Positions 1-6,169 are shown, numbered from the stretch's first letter. The stretch: 8,003 nt of DNA from Haloarculaceae archaeon (GCA_018609665.1 JAHENN010000167.1:1-8003), one strand, 5' to 3'. The notes: generated by a model not told the origin, from the letters alone. Translations and numbers: made by a program.

Positions 1-1
1 C

Positions 2-1183
2 GGCGACGGCGACGGCGGGCGGCCGCTGGAGGAGGCGCTGTCGTCGGCGGAGGCGGCCCTCGACGAGCGGCTCGGGCCGGTCGCCGCCGTCGCCGAGGCG
101 GAGTCGTTCCCGGTGCCGTACTACCTGTCGACGCTCGCGTCGACGCCGTTCGCCGACGCCGACCCGCCCGACCACGCCGCCGGCGTCGGCCGGGAGTGGG
201 ACCCGGCGTTCATGCGGGCACTCGGGGAGGCGCTGGAGCGGTACGCGGCGGCCGTCTACCGGACTAAAAACCTCCCGGCGGAGCCGGAATCGCCGGTCGC
301 CCCGGAGCGGTTCGTCGGGCCGGGCGAGCCCGTCGAGGCGACGGCGGTCGACGCCTGGCACGGCGCCGAGCACCTGGGGTCGAGCGAGACGGTGCAGTTA
401 CCCGCCGAACTGGTCGTCTTCCCGCCGCCGGCACGGCGGATACGGCCGGCGATCACGACCGGACTGGGGCTCGGCAACAGCGGCGTCGAGGCGCTGCTGT
501 CGGGGCTGTACGAGGTCGTCGAGCGGGACGCGGCGATGCTGTCGTGGTACTCGACGGACGAGCCGGCCGGGCTGGCCGTCGACGACGGGGGGTTCGAGAC
601 GCTCGCCGCCCGGGCCGAAAGCGAGGGGCTGTCGGCGACGGCGCTGCTGCTCACCCAGGACGTCGACGTGCCGGTCGTGGCGGCCTGCGTCCACCGCGAC
701 GGCGAGTGGCCGCAGTTCGCGGCCGGGTCGTCGGCGTCGCTGGACCCCGGGGCGGCGGCCCGGGGGGCGCTGGCGGAGGCGATACAGAACTGGCTGGAGC
801 TGCGCCGGATGGGACCGGACCGGGCCGCCGAAGAGCCGGGCGCCATCGGGCGGTACGCCGACTTCCCGGAGCCGGCCCGCGAGTTCGTCGACCCGGCGAC
901 GACGCTGCCGGCGGCGGCGGTCGCCCCGGAGCCGGTCCCGGACGGCCGGGCGGAGCTGGAGGCCCTCCTCGAGCGGGTCGCGGCGGCCGGCCTCGACGCC
1001 TACGGCGCCCGGCTCACCCCCCGGGACGTCGACGCGCTCGGCTTCGAGGCCGTCCGGGTCGCCGTCCCGGCCGCACAGCCGCTGTTCACCGACGACCCGT
1101 ACTTCGGCGAGCGGGCCGAGACGGTCCCGGCGACCCTCGGCTTCGATCCCCGGCCGGAGCGGCCCCACCACCCGTTCCCCTGA
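2..1183 (+). CDS. YcaO-family protein (cyclodehydratase-like ATP-dependent backbone amide modifier), 5' truncated
   Basis: The frame is open from base 2 to the TGA at 1181-1183, giving 393 visible residues; the true start lies upstream, and a GTG at 113 is only internal. YcaO enzymes use ATP to activate backbone amides, making azolines, thioamides or amidines. Three hallmark blocks are visible in order: an ALGEALERYAA helix (nt 220-252), GLGLGNSGVEALLSGLYEVVERDA (nt 467-535) with the paired Glu residues of the ATP site, and AAGSSASLDPGAAARGALAEAIQ (nt 719-787). The C terminus reads LGFDPRPERPHHPFP and is proline-rich, as in many YcaO proteins, where the tail reaches the active site. No TfuA, E1/ThiF partner, precursor peptide or McrA lies within the window, so the substrate is unknown; haloarchaea lack McrA, the thioamidated YcaO target of methanogens. 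The next gene is 65 bp downstream with its own promoter-like box. The family call is firm; the reaction is not. Confidence 0.88.
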   Translation, partial: GDGDGGRPLEEALSSAEAALDERLGPVAAVAEAESFPVPYYLSTLASTPFADADPPDHAAGVGREWDPAFMRALGEALERYAAAVYRTKNLPAEPESPVAPERFVGPGEPVEATAVDAWHGAEHLGSSETVQLPAELVVFPPPARRIRPAITTGLGLGNSGVEALLSGLYEVVERDAAMLSWYSTDEPAGLAVDDGGFETLAARAESEGLSATALLLTQDVDVPVVAACVHRDGEWPQFAAGSSASLDPGAAARGALAEAIQNWLELRRMGPDRAAEEPGAIGRYADFPEPAREFVDPATTLPAAAVAPEPVPDGRAELEALLERVAAAGLDAYGARLTPRDVDALGFEAVRVAVPAAQPLFTDDPYFGERAETVPATLGFDPRPERPHHPFP

Positions 1184-1212
1184 CCGGCTCGCGGTTCGGA
1201 ACGCGGCGCAGG

Positions 1213-1219
1213 TATTTGA
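1213..1219 (+). promoter_or_regulatory. Putative TATA box (box A) of the histidine kinase gene
   Basis: The heptamer TATTTGA stands out as AT-rich in GC-rich DNA. It is centred about 33 bases before the ATG at 1249, which would leave a leader of a few bases. It separates the kinase from the upstream YcaO gene as its own transcription unit. Confidence 0.45.
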
Positions 1220-1248
1220 GTGGGACCGTCCTACGCTCTGCAACGACG

Positions 1249-2514
1249 ATGAGACGCGGGCACAGGGAGCGGGCGTTGCGGGCGCTCAACAGTTTCTCCG
1301 CGGAGATCGCGGAGTGTACGGAGCCGGCGGCGGTCTGCGAGCGCACCGTCGAGGCCGCCGACGACATCCTCGATTTCGACATCTGCGCGGTCAACCTGGA
1401 GTCGGAGGGGCTGCTCGAGGTGCGGGCCATCTCCGACTCGACGCCCCCGGAGGACGTCGAGCCGATGGCCGTCGACGAGGGGCTGGTCGGGCTGACCTAC
1501 CGAACGGGCGAGTCGTACCTGACCGCGGACCTCGAGGCGATGCCGGCGGCCGAGCCGGCGGGGTCGTACCGGTCGGCGGTGAGCGTCCCGGTCGGGGACC
1601 GCGGCACCCTCCAGACGGTCGCCGAGGCGACGGACGCCTTCGACGAGACCGACGTCGAGCTGGCGGAGCTTCTGGCGACCCACTGTGCGGCGGCCCTGGA
1701 CCGCATCGACCGCGCCGGGGAACTCCGGGAGCGAACCCGGCAGCTCGAACGGAAGAACCGCCGGCTCGACCGGTTCGCGGGCGTCGTCAGCCACGACCTC
1801 CGGAACCCGCTGTCGGTGATGGACGGCTACGTCGACCTCGCCGAGCGGACGGGCGAGCCGGAGCACTTCGAGCGGTGCCGGCGGGCGGTCGCCCGGATGC
1901 GGACGCTGACGGACGACCTGCTGACGCTGGCACGGGAAGGGGAGTCCGTCGACGAGGTCGAGCCGGTGTCGCTGGCGTCGGTGGCCGCCGACTGCTGGGA
2001 GACGGTCCGGACCGACGACGCGGCGCTGGAGGTGACGGCCGACCACGAGTTCGCCGCCGACCGCGCGCGGACCAGACAGGTCCTCGAGAACCTCTTCCGC
2101 AACGCCGTCGAGCACGGCTCCACGAGCAGCCGGCCGGAGGCCGACGACGCCGGAAGCGAACGCGCTTCCGAGCCCTCGGTCGCTGACGCTCCCGAGGACG
2201 CCGCGGAACACAGTTCCGCGATCCCTCCCTCGCAGGCTCGGGAGGACGCCGTCGAGCACGGCGACGATGTCGACGTCGTGGTCGGGCCGCTGGCCGACGG
2301 CGACGGCTTCTTCGTCGCCGACGACGGGCCGGGCATCCCCGAGGCCGACCGCGAGGCGGTCTTCGACGTCGGTATGACGACCCGGGAGTCGGGGACGGGC
2401 GTCGGGCTAAGTATCGTCCGGACCGTCGCCGAGGCCCACGGCTGGTCGGTCGCCGTCGCCGAGAGCGCCGACGGCGGCGCACGGTTCGAGTTCACCGACG
2501 TTGCCCCGCCCTGA
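1249..2514 (+). CDS. GAF-domain sensor histidine kinase with a palindromic in-frame insert
   Basis: This 421-residue cytoplasmic sensor kinase has no membrane segment or receiver domain. A GAF-like sensory domain spans about residues 15-152, followed by a short charged helix (153-176). The HisKA box is FAGVVSHDLRNPLSV with phospho-acceptor His182. The HATPase domain has the N box LFRNAVEHG (Asn285), the G1 box DDGPGIP (358-364) and the G2 box GTGVGLSIV (382-390). Residues 302-333 interrupt the loop between N box and G1; without them the loop would read ADDAVEHGDD, the form usual in haloarchaeal kinases. That stretch is listed separately as a repeat. The ATG at 1249 was chosen because the frame upstream overlaps YcaO coding sequence, and because a TATTTGA box precedes it. 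No response regulator is adjacent, as is common for haloarchaeal orphan kinases. The signal is unknown. The catalytic motifs are intact, so it is probably functional despite the insert. Confidence 0.93.
   Translation: MRRGHRERALRALNSFSAEIAECTEPAAVCERTVEAADDILDFDICAVNLESEGLLEVRAISDSTPPEDVEPMAVDEGLVGLTYRTGESYLTADLEAMPAAEPAGSYRSAVSVPVGDRGTLQTVAEATDAFDETDVELAELLATHCAAALDRIDRAGELRERTRQLERKNRRLDRFAGVVSHDLRNPLSVMDGYVDLAERTGEPEHFERCRRAVARMRTLTDDLLTLAREGESVDEVEPVSLASVAADCWETVRTDDAALEVTADHEFAADRARTRQVLENLFRNAVEHGSTSSRPEADDAGSERASEPSVADAPEDAAEHSSAIPPSQAREDAVEHGDDVDVVVGPLADGDGFFVADDGPGIPEADREAVFDVGMTTRESGTGVGLSIVRTVAEAHGWSVAVAESADGGARFEFTDVAPP
2146..2251 (+). repeat. Two tandem palindromic units inserted in frame in the kinase gene
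   Basis: Three copies of GACGCCG (2146-2152, 2197-2203, 2245-2251) delimit two units of 51 and 48 bp, both multiples of three. Unit A carries an 8 bp-arm hairpin, CGGAAGCG (2151-2158) with CGCTTCCG (2163-2170), then 6 bp arms CCTCGG/CCGAGG (about 2174-2198). Unit B carries the 8 bp-arm hairpin CGCGGAAC (2202-2209) with GTTCCGCG (2213-2220), then CCTCCC/GGGAGG (about 2223-2245). The first-hairpin arms differ between units, yet both pair perfectly. In the codons from 2152 to 2247, 9 of 32 end in A or T (four of them GCT), against 0 of the 17 codons before and 1 of the 32 after. This indicates inserted, formerly non-coding palindromic DNA. The hairpins and boundary repeats are seen directly; the mobile origin is inferred. 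Confidence 0.75.
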
Positions 2515-2527
2515 CGCCGCCGGACCC

Positions 2528-2532
2528 TTTTT
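2528..2532 (+). promoter_or_regulatory. Putative AT-rich promoter box of mscS
   Basis: A run of five T is centred 27 bases upstream of the ATG at 2557, the spacing expected for a leaderless haloarchaeal transcript. It lies in the 42 bp gap after the kinase stop codon. Confidence 0.4.
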
Positions 2533-2556
2533 CACCTCCGCGGGCCGGGACCCGAC

Positions 2557-3582
2557 ATGGACGGCCCGACGGCTCCGGCACAGACGGGCAACGTGAGCGC
2601 CGGCGGCGGCGCGCTGAGCCGGCCGGCGTGGCTCCCGGAGCTCGTGCCGACGCCGCTGTTCCGGCTGGTCGTCGCCCTCGCGGCTGTCGCCGTCGCCTAC
2701 TACTGCGCGCGGCTGGCCCGGCAGGCGCTCGGCCGCCGCGTCGCCCGCCGGTTCAAGCGGCCCTCGGTGAGCCGCACCATCCTCGGGGCCATCCAGGCGT
2801 CGGTCGTCGTCGTGGGCGTCATCGTCGGGCTGGGCGTCTTCGGCTTCCGGCTCGGGAACCTGGCGCTGTCGGTCGGCGTCTTCTCTGCCGTCGTCGGCAT
2901 CGTGCTGGCACCCATCATCGGGAACGTCCTCAGCGGCATCTTCATCCTGAACGAACAGCCGTACGAGATCGGCGACATGGTCGAGCTGTCCGACGTCGAC
3001 ACCAAGGGGTTCGTCGAGGAAATCACGCTGCTGTACACGAAGGTGTTCACCCTCGACAACACGTTCCTCGTGCTGCCGAACGGGTCGATGCGGGAGCGGG
3101 ACGTCGTCAACTACTCCGCGGAGGACGCCCGAATCCGGATGACGCTGGAGGTCGGCGTCACCTACGAGAGCGACCTGGAGACGGCGCGGGCCCAGATGGA
3201 GGCGGCCGCGAGCGGGGTCGACCGGGTAATCGAGGGCGGCCCGGACATCCGGGTCGGCAGCGCCCGGTACCCCGCGGCGCCGACCTGTTACATCCGGCAG
3301 TTCGGCGACAGCGAGGTACTGCTGCGGCTGCGGTACTGGGTCGAGGAGCCGTACAAGCAGACGGCGGTCCGGTCGGCGGTGATGACGAACGTCTGGCGCC
3401 GGTTCGACGACCACGACATCGAAATCCCGTACCCCCACCGGCACATGGTGTTCGACGACACCAGCGGCGACCTGTCGGTGACGACGCGGGACGGCCGCCC
3501 CGGGACGGACGAAGAGCGGGAGCAGACGTCGGCGGAGGGCGGCGCGACCCGTCGGGACGACGGCGCTACGGACTCGCGGTGA
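2557..3582 (+). CDS. mscS: MscS-family small-conductance mechanosensitive channel
   Basis: This 341-residue membrane channel opens under membrane tension to release solutes on hypo-osmotic shock. Three hydrophobic segments are visible: about residues 34-54, 78-98 and 102-132. The last is the Gly/Ala-rich pore helix, containing GVFSAVVGIVLAPIIGNVLS. The MscS beta domain follows with GDMVEL (139-144), GFVEEITLLYTKVFTLDN (151-168) and LPNGSM (173-178). A cytoplasmic alpha/beta cage ends in DIEIPYPHRHMVF (287-299), and a polar acidic tail of about 40 residues closes the protein. Its layout is that of E. coli MscS with longer N and C tails. The ATG at 2557 sits 27 bases after a T-rich box. The last 17 bp overlap the convergent usp gene tail to tail. 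Family and topology are secure; conductance and ion preference cannot be read from sequence. Confidence 0.94.
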   Translation: MDGPTAPAQTGNVSAGGGALSRPAWLPELVPTPLFRLVVALAAVAVAYYCARLARQALGRRVARRFKRPSVSRTILGAIQASVVVVGVIVGLGVFGFRLGNLALSVGVFSAVVGIVLAPIIGNVLSGIFILNEQPYEIGDMVELSDVDTKGFVEEITLLYTKVFTLDNTFLVLPNGSMRERDVVNYSAEDARIRMTLEVGVTYESDLETARAQMEAAASGVDRVIEGGPDIRVGSARYPAAPTCYIRQFGDSEVLLRLRYWVEEPYKQTAVRSAVMTNVWRRFDDHDIEIPYPHRHMVFDDTSGDLSVTTRDGRPGTDEEREQTSAEGGATRRDDGATDSR

Positions 3583-3967
3583 TGACCTCGCAGCTCAGCT
3601 CGCGCCGGAGGAACCCCTCGACGTCGGGGTCGTCGAGCAGCCGGCGCACCGCCCGCCGCCACCGGCTCGTCTGCTTGCGGCCGATGACGACGTAGTCGGC
3701 GTCCTCGCCGGCCACCTCGTCGAGGATGGTCTCCTCGACCAGAAAGCCCGACCGGACGACGTACCGGGCCCGCTCGAGCCGGCCGACGGCCCGCTCGACG
3801 GCGGCCTTCAGCTCCGCCCGCGTGACGTCGCCGTCCGACTGATACAGGTCGACGTGAAGCACCGTCAGGTCGGCGTCGTGTTCGGCGGCCACCTCCGTCG
3901 CCCGCTCCAGCGTTGCCCGCGAGTGGTCCGACAGCGGGTAGCGGACGGGGACGACGACCAGTGTCAT
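3566..3967 (-). CDS. UspA-family universal stress protein with degenerate ATP motif
   Basis: This 133-residue single Usp domain is a soluble cytoplasmic stress protein. It opens with the typical first strand MTLVVVPVRYPLSDHSRATL, then a helix and a second strand, ADLTVLHVDLY. The late strand ADYVVIGRKQ ends where classical ATP-binding Usp proteins have Gly-x2-Gly-x9-Gly-Ser/Thr. Here the sequence continues KQTSRWRRAVRRLLDDPDVEG, so the nucleotide loop is not canonical and the protein may not bind ATP in the usual way. It lies 48 bp downstream of the nucleotidase gene on the same strand, so the two may be co-transcribed. Its 3' end overlaps the convergent mscS gene by 17 bp. No clear TATA box precedes its ATG; the gap holds a 7 bp-arm inverted repeat instead. 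Family assignment is firm, specific role unknown. Confidence 0.9.
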   Translation of the reverse strand: MTLVVVPVRYPLSDHSRATLERATEVAAEHDADLTVLHVDLYQSDGDVTRAELKAAVERAVGRLERARYVVRSGFLVEETILDEVAGEDADYVVIGRKQTSRWRRAVRRLLDDPDVEGFLRRELSCEVITASP

Positions 3968-3992
3968 CGTGCGTTCGCAGCGGCCGGCGCCG

Positions 3993-4012
3993 GGTGAACG
4001 TTGCGGTTCACC
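3993..4012. repeat. Inverted repeat in the nucleotidase-usp gap
   Basis: GGTGAAC (3993-3999) and GTTCACC (4006-4012) are perfect 7 bp arms around a 6-base loop. The repeat lies 26-45 bases upstream of the usp ATG and just past the nucleotidase stop. It could be an operator over the usp promoter region or an RNA hairpin between two cistrons. There is no T-run, so it is not a typical terminator. Confidence 0.45.
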
Positions 4013-4015
4013 GGC

Positions 4016-5371
4016 TCAGAGCCCCCGCCGGACGATGCGGCCCTCGACGGCCGGCTCGAGGCCGACCGTCCGGGCGTAGTCGACCAGCACCTCGTGCTGC
4101 GGCCCGTAGCGGGCGACCGGCTCGCGGCCGGTGAGCGTCGGGAACTCGGCGTCGGTCTCCAGCAGGAACGCCGAGACCGCCAGCCGGTAGCGGGCCTCGT
4201 CGTCGACCGGCTCGCCGTCGACCCGCGCCGACAGCAGCGTGTCGTCGGCGTGGTCGTAGCGGAGCCGCGCCCCGGAGACGTGGGCGTGCCACCAGTCGGC
4301 CTCGCCGAAGCCGGTCGTGTCGGCGGCCTCCCGGAACGTCGACCGCAGCGCCCGGCCGGAGACGTCGACGACGGCCACCGGCTCGCTGAACGGCACCAGG
4401 CCGACCAGGTCGGCGACGGTCACCTCGCCGGCCAGCGGCGGCCCCGTCCGGATGCCGCCGCTGTTCTGCAGGCCGACGACCGGCGGCGTCGTCCCGAGGT
4501 CCCGCCCGGCGGCCCACCGGTAGGCGTCGGCGACGAGGTTGCCGACGCGGCTCTCGCCGCGGAACGCCTCCGTTTCGGTGCGCTCGATGGGGTCGTCGAC
4601 CCGGGCGACGACCTCGTCGAGGCCGGCTTCGTCGAGCCGGCGGCGGTACCGCTCGGCCAGCGCCGCCTCGAGCGGGCCGTCGGCGACGGCGTGGCGGGTC
4701 ACCGACCGGTCGGCGAGGTCCACCTCCAGTACCGTCCGGCCGCCGTCGCCCGGCCGGGTCAGCAGCGTCCCCCCGACGCGCTCGATCCGCTCGGAGTGGA
4801 CGTGGCCGCCCAGAACGACGTCGACGTCGCAGGCGGCCGCCAGGCGGTCGTCGGCGCGGCCGAGATGCGACAGCACGACGACGTCGTCGGGGTCGTCCAT
4901 CGCCGCGACGGCTCGCCGGGTGGCCTCGACCGGGTCGTCGAACGCGAGGGCGCCGGCGTCGTCGGTGCCGGAGGGGGTCGTCGGGTCCGTCAGCCCGAGG
5001 AAGCCGACGCGTCGGCCGTCGACGCGCCGGACGGCCCAGGGGTCGGCGCCGGCGACGGGGCCGCCGTCGAGCGAGACGTTCGCCGAGAGCCACCGCTGTG
5101 GGGACCGCGCGACGAGCTCGGCCGTCCGGCCGAGGCCGAAGTCGAAATCGTGGTTGCCGAACGTCGAGAAATCCGGGTCGGCGGCCGCAAAGAAGTCCAG
5201 CGCCTGCCCGCCGCGGGTGACGAGCGGGAGCACGCCGGGGGCGACGTTGTCGCCGGTGCCGCAGACGACGGTGTCGTCGCCGTCCAGTTCCCGGACCAGC
5301 CCCGCCAGCCGCGCGATCCGCTCGGGGTCGTCGTGGGCGTTCTCGACGTCGGAGTAGTGGAGGAGACGCAC
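4016..5371 (-). CDS. 5'-nucleotidase / UshA-type metallophosphoesterase, cytoplasmic
   Basis: This 451-residue two-domain enzyme likely hydrolyses nucleoside monophosphates, cyclic nucleotides or similar phosphoesters with two metal ions. Metallophosphoesterase motifs are: first motif HYSDVEN (5-11), CGTGDN (37-42), FGNHDFDFG (71-79), LSHLG (168-171) and GGHVH (188-192). The C-terminal nucleotide-binding domain has GESRVGNLVADAY (272-284) and LQNSGGIRTG (301-310). The first motif is Asp-Val-Glu rather than the usual Asp-x-His. The GTG at 5369-5371 was chosen over the ATG at 5449. It starts exactly at the first beta strand (RLLHYSD), and an AAAA/TTTT box lies about 27 bases upstream. The longer form would add a basic, low-complexity leader and overlap the divergent gene. 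No signal peptide is visible, unlike secreted UshA, so an intracellular salvage or housekeeping role is more likely. The usp gene lies 48 bp downstream. Confidence 0.92.
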   Translation of the reverse strand: MRLLHYSDVENAHDDPERIARLAGLVRELDGDDTVVCGTGDNVAPGVLPLVTRGGQALDFFAAADPDFSTFGNHDFDFGLGRTAELVARSPQRWLSANVSLDGGPVAGADPWAVRRVDGRRVGFLGLTDPTTPSGTDDAGALAFDDPVEATRRAVAAMDDPDDVVVLSHLGRADDRLAAACDVDVVLGGHVHSERIERVGGTLLTRPGDGGRTVLEVDLADRSVTRHAVADGPLEAALAERYRRRLDEAGLDEVVARVDDPIERTETEAFRGESRVGNLVADAYRWAAGRDLGTTPPVVGLQNSGGIRTGPPLAGEVTVADLVGLVPFSEPVAVVDVSGRALRSTFREAADTTGFGEADWWHAHVSGARLRYDHADDTLLSARVDGEPVDDEARYRLAVSAFLLETDAEFPTLTGREPVARYGPQHEVLVDYARTVGLEPAVEGRIVRRGL

Positions 5372-5393
5372 GTCGGAACGACGGCCGGCGGCC

Positions 5394-5425
5394 GCAAAAC
5401 CGTGTCGAGACCGTGAGCGTTTTGC
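5394..5425. promoter_or_regulatory. Mirror-symmetric divergent promoter pair
   Basis: GCAAAAC (5394-5400) and GTTTTGC (5419-5425) are perfect 7 bp inverted arms. Each A/T4 core is centred 26.5 bases from the start codon it faces: GTG at 5371 on the minus strand, ATG at 5448 on the plus strand. The midpoint of the arms (5409.5) is also the midpoint between the two start codons. This fits two back-to-back leaderless promoters in a 76 bp gap and fixes both start codons. Confidence 0.65.
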
Positions 5426-5447
5426 CCGCGGGCGGCCTCTCGTCGGC

Positions 5448-5684
5448 ATGGAACGACGACGCGGTCCCGACGGCGAGCCGCTCTACCTCGCCGACCGGGC
5501 CGAACGCGGCAACAAGGGACCGTTCCGCGTGGTCTACGCCGAACCCGACGGCGAGCGCCGCTGGGGCTTCTACTGTGCGAACTGTGAGTCGTTCGACAAC
5601 GCCGTCGACTCGATGGGGCGCATCCAGTGTAACGTCTGCTCGAACTTCCACAAGGCCGAGGAGTGGGACGCCGCCCACGAGTAA
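5448..5684 (+). CDS. Small four-cysteine zinc-finger protein, conserved haloarchaeal (DUF5816-like)
   Basis: This 78-residue protein is soluble and charged. It carries two CxxC pairs, Cys43/Cys46 in YCANCESFD and Cys61/Cys64 in QCNVCSNFH, separated by 14 residues. That is a classic zinc-ribbon-like spacing. The N-terminal half has a GPFRVVYAEPDGERRWGFY strand-rich segment leading into the first knuckle. From memory it resembles the haloarchaeal family DUF5816; I cannot confirm this here. Small zinc-finger proteins are abundant in haloarchaea and mostly uncharacterised. Roles in nucleic-acid or protein contacts are plausible but not shown. The ATG at 5448 is fixed by the TTTT box 27 bases upstream. 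The gene is divergent from the nucleotidase and separated by 123 bp from the next gene. Confidence 0.85.
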   Translation: MERRRGPDGEPLYLADRAERGNKGPFRVVYAEPDGERRWGFYCANCESFDNAVDSMGRIQCNVCSNFHKAEEWDAAHE

Positions 5685-5776
5685 TCCGACCGACAGGTTC
5701 CGGGCAAAGTCGCCGCCACCGCCTCCGCCCGCGGCACCGGCGGACGTACAGGTCACCGAACAAGTACGTGCGAATG

Positions 5777-5782
5777 TTTATT
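5777..5782 (+). promoter_or_regulatory. Putative TATA box of the gene at 5808
   Basis: TTTATT is centred about 28 bases upstream of the ATG at 5808, with no other AT-rich word nearby. AAGTACG occurs on both sides of it (5762-5768 and 5786-5792), and ACGTAC/GTACGT form 6 bp inverted arms at 5744-5749 and 5764-5769, suggesting regulator contacts. Confidence 0.55.
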
Positions 5783-5807
5783 CCGAAGTACGCGTAACTC
5801 CGAACGA

Positions 5808-6122
5808 ATGGGAGCCGTTAGCACATCCCTGATCGAGGAGGCACGCACCATCTTCAGCAACCTCGGCTACGAGGTCACCGACGACGGGGACGAACTCCGC
5901 GCCGAGCGGAAGTGGCGGACCGTCCACGTCACGACCGCCGACCCGGAGCAGGCGGCCACAGACGGCCGGCTCCGGTGTTTCGTCGCCCGAGCCGAGCGGG
6001 CGGCCGACGTCCGCGAGCGGCTCCTCGCGGCCGAACCGGAGTACGACTGGGCGGTCATCAGCGTCGACGACGACGACTACCGCGTGCTCCACCCGGACGC
6101 CGACGTGCTCCCGGCGCCCTGA
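5808..6122 (+). CDS. Conserved haloarchaeal small protein of unknown function (DUF7116-like)
   Basis: This 104-residue acidic soluble protein has no signal peptide, membrane segment or metal motif. It begins with a helix (SLIEEARTIFSNLGYEV). An alternating strand pattern follows (ELRAERKWRTVHVTTAD), then RLRCFVARAERAADVRERLL and a final strand YDWAVISVDDDDYRVLHP. The pattern suggests a small alpha/beta fold. I recall similar haloarchaeal proteins filed as DUF7116, but this is memory, not a search. The ATG at 5808 is supported by a TTTATT box 28 bases upstream. It is followed after 47 bp by the dodecin gene, which has its own promoter-like box, so the two need not be one operon. No function is proposed. 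Confidence 0.82.
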   Translation: MGAVSTSLIEEARTIFSNLGYEVTDDGDELRAERKWRTVHVTTADPEQAATDGRLRCFVARAERAADVRERLLAAEPEYDWAVISVDDDDYRVLHPDADVLPAP

Positions 6123-6139
6123 CCGGCGGCCAGGCTAGC

Positions 6140-6146
6140 TTTACAA
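6140..6146 (+). promoter_or_regulatory. Putative TATA box of the dodecin gene
   Basis: TTTACAA is centred 27 bases upstream of the dodecin ATG at 6170, in the 47 bp gap after the preceding stop codon. The spacing fits a leaderless transcript. Confidence 0.5.
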
Positions 6147-6169
6147 CCCCTCCGGTGCAAGCCGCGTAC

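Noticed and set aside
398..1243. Minus-strand frame opposite the YcaO gene
   Set aside because: Antisense shadow; the plus strand carries clear YcaO blocks.
544..1248. Upstream extension of the histidine kinase frame
   Set aside because: The extension translates to Arg/Gly low-complexity sequence and overlaps YcaO out of frame; the GAF protein starts at 1249.
3968..4015. Inverted repeat as an intrinsic terminator of the nucleotidase gene
   Set aside because: There is no T-run on the minus strand after the hairpin, and the stem is short.
4001..5416. 471-codon plus-strand frame opposite the nucleotidase
   Set aside because: It is the antisense shadow of a gene with complete phosphoesterase motifs; its composition is repetitive Val/Gly/Arg/Asp with no domain.
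5372..5449. ATG at 5449 as the nucleotidase start
   Set aside because: It would add a basic leader running through the divergent promoter and into the neighbouring gene; the GTG at 5371 begins at the first strand with correct box spacing.
4008..5756. 582-codon minus-strand frame in another phase over the nucleotidase
   Set aside because: Arg/Pro-rich out-of-phase translation typical of high-GC DNA, overlapping both flanking genes.
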